NCBI GenBank assembly: GCA_963920635.1
Contig: OY987303.1
Coordinates: forward strand, 19,012,175 to 19,076,174
Source of the DNA: Pseudeuparius sepicola
Lineage: Eukaryota; Arthropoda; Insecta; Coleoptera; Anthribidae
Direction: 5' to 3'
DNA: 64,000 bases
The stretch's first letter is position 1. Each line of letters opens with the position of its first letter. This document shows, piece after piece, positions 1-8,113 of this stretch. A program made the position numbers and the translations under genes. Under the pieces are notes generated by a model. It was not told where the DNA came from. It ran no database searches and worked only from the letters and a program-made list of their open reading frames with translations.

Positions 1-1
1 C

Positions 2-700
2 ATTGAGTATTATCAAAAGTATTTTGATGTCGATACGAAAGATGTAATTGACAGAATTGTTGCTTCAGTTACTCCCAAGTTTGGCAACACGTTGAAGCAC
101 CACTTACGAACAAAACCTGACCTATATGGACCGTTCTGGATATCAGTTACACTTATTTTTACTATAGCTATAAGTGGCAACATAACGAGTTATCTACAAC
201 ATGCAAATGTGAACTATCATTGGAGATATAACTTTCATTTAGTGTCATATGCTGCTACAGCTATTTGTTTGTATGTAACATTAATTCCTTTTGTTTTATG
301 GGGGTTGTTGAAGTATACATCCCAAGTAAATGATGTGGAAGGGCTGGAAGACACTATAACCCCTGGGGTCTTGGAACTTATATGTATTTATGGATATTCG
401 CTTTTTATTTACATCCCAGTATCAATTTTGTGGTCAATACAAATAAGTTTGCTGCAGTGGATTCTGGTACTTCTGGGCACCTTTATATCGGGTTCCGTGT
501 TGCTTTTAACTGTCATGCCTGCATTACGGTTGTCAAAACAGAAACTGCTCTTGACAATTGGTATTATAAGTTGTCACTTGTTATTAGCCGCAGGATTTAT
601 GCTGTTTTTCTTCCACGTACCAACGAATAGTCAAGATATTATACAGCCTCTGCCAGTTACTGTTGCTCCCAAGCCACCACTACATGCAAATTCTACATAA
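2..700 (+). CDS. YIPF1: YIPF1/YIPF2-type Yip1-domain Golgi membrane protein (5' partial)
   Basis: This is the 3' part of a Yip1-domain protein; the open frame enters from the left edge, so the start codon and N-terminus lie outside. The visible 232 residues begin in the conserved block EYYQKYFDVDTKDVIDRI and continue through KPDLYGPFWI, which is diagnostic of YIPF1/YIPF2, and the loop YGYSLFIYIP. Five hydrophobic segments follow, with a short polar tail ending at the TAA. Family members are multi-pass proteins of Golgi and ER-Golgi vesicles that bind Rab GTPases. YIPF1 and YIPF2 cannot be separated from this part. A polyadenylation signal AATAAA lies at 849-854, about 150 bases past the stop. 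No intron is seen in the visible portion. Confidence 0.9.
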   Translation: MEYYQKYFDVDTKDVIDRIVASVTPKFGNTLKHHLRTKPDLYGPFWISVTLIFTIAISGNITSYLQHANVNYHWRYNFHLVSYAATAICLYVTLIPFVLWGLLKYTSQVNDVEGLEDTITPGVLELICIYGYSLFIYIPVSILWSIQISLLQWILVLLGTFISGSVLLLTVMPALRLSKQKLLLTIGIISCHLLLAAGFMLFFFHVPTNSQDIIQPLPVTVAPKPPLHANST

Positions 701-1461
701 TTTTATATTTCTGAATTATTTGATAACAAATTTACTGTTTTTAGGTTTTCAATATTTTATCCTTTATTTGTCTGTGGTATATGTCCATGTATATCTTTTG
801 TGTAAATAGTTGAAATTTTGTAAAGCGTATCATCAATACATGTTTAGCAATAAAACAAGTATTAATATTTGTGTGATTTTCATAAATTAGGCATAGTACT
901 AGCAAATGCAACTTAAAAGTTTCTTATAAATTTATTCACAATAATCGATTACAGATATAATAAACAGTAACTCTGAAAAACATATCAATATACTTTAAAA
1001 ATAATACATTTTGTTTTCTTTTACCAATTGTTTAAACTCTGATCTGTTGAACTTATGTCCTATTCAGGGAAAATGTTGAAAAGCAGGCATAGGTTGAAAT
1101 TGTCAAAGATTAATGTGCAAGCAACTAAAATAACAAAATATAATAAAAAATACGTACATATATTTTGACATTTTCACAAATAACAGAATATCTACGATCC
1201 TTCTTTGTAGAAGAGTTTAGTTAGCCAGTGTGTAAAGGTTTAGTATAATATCTATATGCCATTAAAATACGATAAAGTCTTTAGGCAAAGATGACAGAAA
1301 TAGAAAACTTCTCAAATCAGTTAACTGTTATCGAGATCCAAGTTAACCTGTGCCATTAAAAATAAAAACAAAAAATTATGGCAGAGAGAAAACCGGTCAA
1401 ATCAATAAACTGTTATCGAGATCAAAGATAACCTGCACCATTAAAATAAAAAATATATATA
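701..1461. other. 3' UTR of the YIPF gene and AT-rich spacer
   Basis: Non-coding. The first 150 bases are the likely 3' UTR (AATAAA at 849-854). A short direct repeat appears at about 1315-1350 and 1396-1440 (variants of TCAAATCAGTTAACTGTTATCGAGATC followed by AACCTG and CCATTAAAA), so part of the spacer is itself duplicated. No gene is seen. Confidence 0.5.
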
Positions 1462-1825
1462 CAAGGTGCCCCGTATCGTTATGTTCAAATTTTGGCAGCG
1501 TAAAGAATACCTACTTCTTGTAAAGTAAAAAAAAAACGCAAAACTTGTACATCCATTTTTGTTTGTTTCCAAGTAACAGGCCTGTTGGCTTAGAGCACAA
1601 GCCTGCATTCAACAAGGGGGTGGACATTTTGAAAATATTGACATTTTTTTACTAAAATCATATTCTATTTACGTTAAGAATGAATTTTGATTATTTATTG
1701 TATGTAAATAATGTAGTGTAACTTTGAAATAAATAAAAATCGACATACAATTTTTGCGTATTTTTTTACTTTAAAAGTATTCTTTACGCTGCCAAAATTT
1801 GAACATAACGATATGGGACACTTTG
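1462..1825. mobile_element. Miniature inverted-repeat element, TA target duplication
   Basis: A 364-bp element without coding capacity. The left end CAAGGTGCCCCGTATCGTTA and the right end, read in reverse CAAAGTGTCCCATATCGTTA, extend into about 55-bp terminal inverted repeats that share TTCAAATTTTGGCAGCGTAAAG. TA flanks each end (1460-1461, 1826-1827), which points to a Tc1/mariner-type transposase supplied elsewhere. It lies between the convergent 3' ends of the YIPF gene and LAMTOR1. Confidence 0.8.
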
Positions 1826-1977
1826 TATATTGTTCCTTGGTTATCTGTCTCTTTCACTTGATGTTCCTACAAGATTTTTCATATATACCTAGTTTGTGAA
1901 AATGTCGAGTAAAAACCACTTCTTACCTAACTAATTTACAAAAATATCTCTAGTAATGTAGGTATGTCAAATTAATT

Positions 1978-2850
1978 TCAACAGTTTAGTCCAAACGGCA
2001 CCACTAAATCTTCCTTGTGGTCTACTTTTATTTCATTTACGGCTATCGAAGCAGCGGCAATTAATGATATCTAAAAAAACATTTAATTAATAAACATTCT
2101 GCAAAACATAATGCACTGATAAAATGAATTATCATTATTGTAAAACAATAACCAGCATTTTACTCCTTATTTATTTTATTGAGTCTATATTATCTCCCAC
2201 TTACCAAATCCCGTTCTTCAAAGCCTATGTTAGACTCTGCGGCCAGAACTTTCTCAGGATTTGGTATGTCCTGTAAGACGCCACTCTTCTTACTATTTAT
2301 TAAGTGCGTTAATTTTGGCTTAAAGTTTCCTAAAATTTGTTGCACCTTGATATTATATACTTTCATACGTTCCATACATTCATGCTGTTGTAAATTTTGA
2401 GAATCTAAAGCAGCAACATCAATAACATTTCTAAAAAAGATGCAAAATTAATTTGGAATTATATTACTTGTCAGCTACCTACGTTGCTGTCTCTTGTAAA
2501 ATTCTGTTCAACGCAGATTGTTCGTCAGTCTTTTTAGGCAAAGTGTTGTAGTTGTGGCTTAGTATGTCCTCGCTACAAAATAAACCATACAAAAATATTC
2601 TGCTATTGAAATATACCTACTACCTATTCGCGGTGGGTATATTCGCAATATTTGATACAGGATCGACGAGTAAATGTGTTCTTTCATTGGGCTCTCCATT
2701 CTATAAACGTTACAAGTTAGATTTCCTACTTTAGCAACAATTATTCATAAACATAATTCTGACAAATTTCTACAACATTTTTAAGCCAAAAATACATTAT
2801 ACCTGGGACGAATTTTCATCTTTGCAAAAGAAGCTATAGCAACATCCCAT
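1978..2850 (-). CDS. Lamtor1: LAMTOR1 / p18, lysosomal membrane anchor of the Ragulator complex
   Basis: Five exons on the minus strand: 2803-2850, 2624-2700, 2483-2572, 2205-2430 and 1978-2070. They join in frame into a 177-residue protein (human is 161). The N-terminus MGCCYSFF has the N-myristoylation glycine and the two palmitoylation cysteines that attach the protein to late endosomes and lysosomes. The core matches the family (YNTLPKKTDEQ, then TNVIDVAALDSQNLQQHE) and the C-terminus ends VDHKEDLVVPFGLNC, like human VDAKEELVVQFGIP. LAMTOR1 wraps around the other four Ragulator subunits and recruits Rag GTPases and mTORC1 when amino acids are present. Splice sites are canonical (GTATAA, GTAGTA, GTAGGT, GTAAGT donors). 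The only uninterrupted frame long enough to notice is exon 4, so the gene is easily missed. Confidence 0.93.
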
Positions 2851-3101
2851 ATTTTTCACTTTTTGTTTTGTACTTAATCCTACGTTAAGAATTCGATCTA
2901 CTTAATAAAAACTGTTGCACTCTAATTTTGTTCATAATTTTATTTATATGCAAATATGACTTTCCAGTTTCGACCACAAAATATATGTTGGGTTTGTTCC
3001 AACATCAGTTTTGAACCGGTTCTTGGCGACCTCGGCGACCTAATTGGTTTTGGTTGAAAACAGTTCTGGAATTACTTTTCTACATTCTGATTCGCTAGAA
3101 C
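2851..3101. other. Upstream region of LAMTOR1
   Basis: Immediate 5' flank of LAMTOR1 on the minus strand, presumably holding its 5' UTR and promoter. No clear TATA or initiator could be assigned. The right end, GCTAGAAC at 3094-3101, is the first copy of the target duplication of the adjoining elements. Confidence 0.4.
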
Positions 3102-3280
3102 CGTTGACTGACGTATTAATAAGACCTCTCACGGCTATAGTTTCATGTCCTGTAAAGTAGATGGCGCCTATGGTCAACAATGTATTTTGCATTGTATTTT
3201 GTCTCCGGGAAGCGCGTGATGAGCCAGAGAACTGTCAAACATGACAGCCGTGAGCAGTCTTTATTAATACGTCAGTCAAC
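3102..3280. mobile_element. hAT-like MITE, family A, copy 1
   Basis: A 179-bp element whose left end CGTTGACTGACGTATTAATA mirrors the right end TATTAATACGTCAGTCAAC. The inverted similarity runs about 35 bp in, to CTCACGGC/GCCGTGAG. GCTAGAAC flanks it on both sides (3094-3101, 3281-3288). If the outer G belongs to the element, the duplication is 7 bp (CTAGAAC) and the terminal repeats are perfect. Duplications of 7-8 bp fit hAT transposition. Two further copies lie at 6304-7355 and 18919-19079. No coding capacity. Confidence 0.85.
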
Positions 3281-3288
3281 GCTAGAAC

Positions 3289-3306
3289 CTCAGACTATAG
3301 TCTGAG
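3289..3306. mobile_element. 18-bp palindromic relic of hAT-like family B
   Basis: CTCAGACTATAGTCTGAG is a perfect palindrome flanked on both sides by the same GCTAGAAC octamer (3281-3288, 3307-3314). Its halves are the terminal nine to ten bases of the family B element at 5627-6295, which starts CTCAGACTAATG and ends CATTAGTCTGAG. It therefore looks like a family B insertion that lost its interior and kept only the tips and the target duplication. Confidence 0.7.
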
Positions 3307-3314
3307 GCTAGAAC

Positions 3315-3343
3315 CAGTGACTATCTTTCTATGTATAGTCACT
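3315..3343. mobile_element. 29-bp inverted-repeat relic on the same target site
   Basis: The unit begins CAGTGACTAT and ends ATAGTCACT, with 11 bases between the arms. GCTAGAAC flanks it at 3307-3314 and 3344-3351. CAGTG is a usual start for hAT terminal repeats, so this is probably a third, almost fully deleted element family inserted in the duplicated octamer. Confidence 0.6.
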
Positions 3344-3433
3344 GCTAGAACCAGAGAGATGGAGGTGGGGAGAATGAGCATCAAGCTGCTCGAACTTCAT
3401 AATCACTTGGGAAGCCATTTTCTAAGTTAAGCT

Positions 3434-4210
3434 GATGGGGATCGTTTAAAAAAGAATCGATTTCGTGGATCGATTTTGAAACATTATATTTTTATCGATT
3501 CAACAAAAATCGACTATAAAAGAATCGATTTCATAAAAATCGAATAAAAAATCGGATCCATTAGATAGAACAGGCAACCAACCATACTTCTGGTGTGTGG
3601 TGTGTCTTCTGGGTTGCATCTCTGTCAATATATCCTTATTTACAATGTATTTATTTAGAACAGAAAACTTTGTATATTTGAAAAATAAACTATGGTTGAC
3701 CGGGTGCTCAAGGTTATTGTCAAAGTTATTGGGATATTAAAAAAAAAATTCACAAAAAAGAAAGAAAACGTTAATTTTTGATTATATACATGCAGGCTGT
3801 AAGATTAAGGGAAAAGGATTATTTTTTATTTAGTCAACTCCAGTCCCAAATCATAAAATCATTTGGTAGCCTAAATTAGATATTTTGCGGAGAATGCGGA
3901 TGCGATGCGTTCCTGCTTCCTGTTCTTGCGTTCGTGTCTGTGAAGTGAAGGGCGAAGGGCATGGGCATGAATGAATCGTACACAAGCTTGAACCGTTTTA
4001 TTTGAACCAGCCCTGATTTTTTGTTTTTTTTTGTCCCCACGAAACATATAATTTACTATTAGTTTGCCACAAAAAAATAACAACCATTTTTTCTGTTGTT
4101 GTTCGGGTTTACGTCGAAGTTAAAGATCGAAAAAACGATTTTCTGCCAAAATAATCGATCATCACCAAAATCGGACAATACAAAATCGATCCAAAAGATC
4201 GAGTAGGAAA
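3434..4210. repeat. Segment bounded by clusters of ATCGAT-type motifs
   Basis: Two clusters, 3441-3560 and 4125-4205, are packed with ATCGATT, TCGATTTT and AAAATCGA in both orientations. The bases between them show no recognisable gene. The paired clusters could be subterminal repeats of an unrecognised transposon, or binding sites for a DREF/BEAF-like factor (core TATCGATA, as known in Drosophila). I could not find clean terminal repeats or a target duplication. Confidence 0.35.
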
Positions 4211-4654
4211 AATCCATTTTGCGCGGAAAATTTTTGACGAATTTAAAATCACAAAATAGTAATAAATAGGACCAGTGGACACGCGAATTTTCAATTTGAG
4301 GTAGTGTTTTGTGAAAGTTGAACTCTTTGACAGCGGCAAACTAAATAAGTATAACCTACCGTTGTTTGCATCATAGACGCTTTGTGCCATAATTTTTTCG
4401 ATTTTCAGCTAATTATTAATAGTCTCTTCGCGTTTTAGTTGTTTGGGTGTTTTATCTAATTAAGTGATCATCTTGAATATGTTATGCTCATTTTACACCA
4501 CACAGTGTTTAAAAACGAAACGAGTCAAAACGCAGCTAATTGAAAATGCGGTATACCAACTCTTCTATTAAAACCACCTAAACCCTCATTTAAGTAAGTA
4601 CATATATTAACATGATTGTGGTGTAAGAAACTATTAGTAGGTTAATTGTTTTAG

Positions 4655-4795
4655 TGTTAAAGTTATAAAGGTAGATGAAAACAAGTCAAGTTCTAGCATC
4701 AGTGAAGCAAATTCTAGTAGTTTGGGCGAAACTAATTTTACAAGTATAAACGAACCTAGTTGTAGTTATCGAAGTCTTGACCAGTCCTCGTTGAG
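4655..4795 (+). other. Serine-rich exon-like open stretch, no identified gene
   Basis: A 141-base stretch between an acceptor-like TTGTTTTAG and a donor-like GTGAGC. It is open in one frame and reads as a serine-rich low-complexity peptide with the pieces SSSSISEANSSSLGET and YRSLDQSSLR. Codon use looks protein-like against its surroundings. I could not find a matching upstream or downstream exon nearby, so it may be a solitary exon, part of a dead transposon gene, or chance. The flanking 4211-5618 contains no other recognisable gene. Confidence 0.25.
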
Positions 4796-5626
4796 GTGAG
4801 CTTAATTTATTAGAAATTTACAAGTTTGTTGGGAGATAGTAATTCAGAAAAACAACCACTGTTTTGAATTGCGCGGTCCGAAGGTCTAATGCGCATGTTC
4901 CATAGGCCCATGCGCAAATCCACAATTTGCCATAAAAAGAGACTCTTCAGCACTCTACCTATGTATATGATCTCTATGGGGTAGACCTTGGCTGGAGTGT
5001 TGGAGTCTAACTTCACTGAACTGGGCTCGGAGATTTAGTCACTTTCCCCATAAAAGAATGTTCAGGGTCCTGGGGCAACCACAGAACACCAAATATTAAT
5101 TTAGGAATCAGATCTCTTCTTGGACACATTTTAAGCAATCTGATTGGTTGGTATACAGAAAAAAGGTCCGCCAAACACCTGAAGCGGAAGGCCCCAAGGA
5201 CCCCTTTCCGTTCCAACCATGATCCAATAATTATCCATCATAGGTGTGAAATCGATTGCGTATAATCTTGACTACTTCCGTTGATTGAGGACGCTACTTC
5301 TGACCAACGGCCCTTGTAAATTCTGACCTCTCTGTGGTTCTGACTGCTGTGACCGCAGACTGGACCGATACCGATACTATTAACAGAGTGTATAAAACAA
5401 CAACAGAGCATATAAAACAACCTGCAGTGTAACTCTGGTATAACTTACGTTTGAGAAATCATCCGCAACTTCAATGATCTTGTCGCCATATTGGGGGAGT
5501 AGAAGTCAGAGGTGTATTCGGGAAAATGAATTCAGAAATACAGAGTAGTATTAGTAAAGTAGGTATGTGTGGTAAGCACAAGCAGGAGAAATTAGTTCGG
5601 AATTTTAATACATATAGAGCTTTGAC

Positions 5627-6295
5627 CTCAGACTAATGAATAAAGGGGACGAATTTGTTTACAAATTTAAGTGAATTGTTGACAGGCATAGTTTTTATTC
5701 TATCCCCATGTTTACAAATATTGGTCCTTTACTGACCTGCCCCAAACATGTTGTCACATTTAAGAGTAAAAATAACTAGGAATATCTATCTATTAGTAGA
5801 TGCATTGAAAGTAAAATTGCCCCCACTTATAAAATTCAGGCGGAACAGTAAAGTAAAACATAACCTTTTCGTGTTCAAGAAAGACTACCTATATTATTGA
5901 CAAAATCGTTATAGTAGAGAACACCCATTACTCTTCGCACTAATCGGCAAGGTTGCGGCAGTTTGACAGGGACCAAAGTTAGCGCTTGCTCAAATTGTTT
6001 GTTTTCCATTTTGTTTGTTTTGGTTTGTGCTTCGGGTATTTGCTTAGTTTTACCAGAGAACAAACGCTAAATTCGAGTTTTTCGTGCGGTTCCAAGTTTA
6101 AAATGTTAAAAAATAGTAAAAAGGTGCATAAAGTGCAAGTGCCTTTCCTCTAAAGTGAAAAAAGAGAATATTTCGTTCCATAGGTAGTATTTGTAAATAC
6201 ATTTATCTCTTTCATAAAGTGAGAGGGTTCAGCTTACTGTTTACATCTGTATAAAGACGCTATAATGCGGTGTCCCCTTTATTCATTAGTCTGAG
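5627..6295. mobile_element. hAT-like MITE, family B
   Basis: A 669-bp element without coding capacity. The ends CTCAGACTAATGAATAAAGG and, inverted, CCTTTATTCATTAGTCTGAG form terminal repeats of about 24 bp. Both sides carry the octamer GCTTTGAC (5619-5626, 6296-6303), an 8-bp duplication as made by hAT transposases. A family A element abuts on the right and uses the same octamer. Confidence 0.85.
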
Positions 6296-6303
6296 GCTTT
6301 GAC

Positions 6304-7355
6304 CGTTGACTGACGTACTAATAAAGACTGCTCACGGCTGTCATGTTTGACAGTTCTCTGGCTCACCATGCGCTTCCCGGAGACAAAATACATTGTTGAC
6401 AATAGGCGCCATCTACTTTCCAGGACATGAAACTATGGCCGTGAGAAGTCTGATCTGGACCAACACTATATTAAAGACCCGAGCATGCCGTCATTTTTCA
6501 TTGTTGTTTACAGTTTACGGATTGGGGAGGCGCTACACGACGAAAAAAATTATATGTTATAGGAGGGCATTCTGGGGTTATTGGGATGTTAGTTTCTGAC
6601 GTTTAAGAAATCCAAAATTTTAAATATCCAGCTTTCTTACGATTTACCTTCTTTTTACGGTAACGAATTGTCTTTGCATCCAGTATTTGGCAGTTTTATC
6701 CTATTAATACGGCTTTTCGAGGTAGATTTGTTTGTGATAACATGAAATTTTCGCGCACATGAAGAAAATGGTATGCAGAGACCATTAGGTGAATTTCAGA
6801 AGAACAAACACTATTTTGGAATTATGGTATGATCTGATCAACCAGCTGAAGAAGCGAAAATTAAAGATATTATTTTGGAAGAGTATTTTTTAACGTATGC
6901 AGGAATGAAAATAGAAAATTTTGTTTATAGCTTCAAAGCGAACCAATAGTCTTCCATATAAGGAAGAAACTAAAAAATCTAATGCATTTTATGCTTTCAC
7001 ATTCTACAACTAGCCATTATGGACTGCGTTTCAAACCAAAATATACCAAATACTCTTGCTTGCTTTTTAGACTCGCTTTTCTTAAGAAAATGTATGGAAA
7101 TATGCCATGTGAACTTGTGAAATTAGAGGGACATAGCAAACAAATATTTTATTTTATTTTGAATATTAAATTCGTTGTAACAGACGCATTTGCATGTTTT
7201 TATTTTATAAAAGATTCTGCAACAATGGTGTTTTAACTGAAACCACCGTGTAAATTTGTTTCGTCTTGTAGAGCCAGTGGCGATCGCTTGAAACAGCGCT
7301 ATGCACAGGTCTTTAATATAGTGTTGGTCCAGGTCTGATTAATACGTATGTCAAC
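6304..7355. mobile_element. hAT-like MITE, family A, copy 2, split by a nested element
   Basis: Starts CGTTGACTGACGTACTAATA and ends AATACGTATGTCAAC. The left part is a close match to copy 1 at 3102-3280 in the reverse internal orientation (GCGCTTCCCGGAGACAAAAT is shared). GCTTTGAC flanks it at 6296-6303 and 7356-7363. The body is interrupted after GTCTGAT (6448-6454) by an 878-bp element and resumes with a second GTCTGAT (7333-7339). Without the insert it would be about 167 bp. Confidence 0.8.
6455..7332. mobile_element. Nested 878-bp inverted-repeat transposon
   Basis: The ends are an exact 25-bp inverted repeat, beginning CTGGACCAACACTATATTAA and closing TTAATATAGTGTTGGTCCAG. GTCTGAT is duplicated on both sides (7 bp, perhaps 8 originally). 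The interior has no convincing gene. A diverged relative without a recognisable right end lies at about 12172-12850. The shared parts include TCATTGTTGTTT near the left end and TTTGTTTGTGATAACATGAA further in. Confidence 0.75.
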
Positions 7356-7363
7356 GCTTTGAC

Positions 7364-8113
7364 TCCTACCTGGGATTCTTTATTTATAGATACTAGCACA
7401 AAGCACAATTTACAAAAAAGCACACTCCACCGCACTGTAATATCTCTCATACAGCCAAAAAAGAACTGTCCAATAGCCCCGACACTGCATCCATTTGACA
7501 GAATCTATTCCCAAATGGCGGTTGCGCGAACAGGGGCGCAGAATTTTCCCGCCATTAGGACATTTTCTGCTCGTTGTTTTCTATGCTCTGCTCTAAGTGT
7601 CGATCCAGCCATAGTTAGAGGCTGTGTCTGTGATATTCGAGAGCTTCGACAACCCAGGGTCCCTGACAACACCTAACCTATATATTTTGTGGACACAACG
7701 ACAACTGTTGTCACTGTCTCGGACGTCACTGGTCACTGTCAGGAATTTCGAAATTTGTCAGTTTCCTTCGTGCTTTCGTTGGTGTAAGTGTGATATTTTG
7801 CTGACATTTTTAAAAAATTACGAAATAGGGAGTGTAATCCAGATCTTCTAGGACCTACCTGTAGTCCAGAATTTTTTTCAAAACTACAAAAAAAATACAC
7901 CGAGAGGAGAGAAAGATGAAAATACCACAGAGAGCAAAATGTGGGGTTATTCTTGATATTTGATTTAAAAATAAGTGATTACTCCTGATATTTGGTTAAA
8001 TAATGAGGTTTTTTTGCACTTGTTTTTAAAATTCTTACAAAGAGGGGACTAGTTTTTTGGTCCTACAACATTGTAGTATTAATAGAAAAAAATTGTTTTT
8101 CACATACTTAAAA
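7364..8113 (+). other. Upstream region of IntS6, probable promoter and 5' UTR
   Basis: No known protein is recognised here. The segment 7500-7640 is relatively GC-rich. An insect-type initiator TCAGTTTCC occurs at about 7759, and a donor-like GTGTAAGTG follows at about 7782, so a non-coding first exon of IntS6 may end there. This is a suggestion from motif positions only. Confidence 0.3.

Noticed and set aside
2179..2400. Plus-strand frame of 73 codons
   Set aside because: Shadow of LAMTOR1 exon 4, whose minus-strand reading gives a clear family match.
7359..7676. 105-codon open frame upstream of IntS6
   Set aside because: Composition is unlike a protein, its start lies in the target duplication of a MITE, and no homology is recognised.
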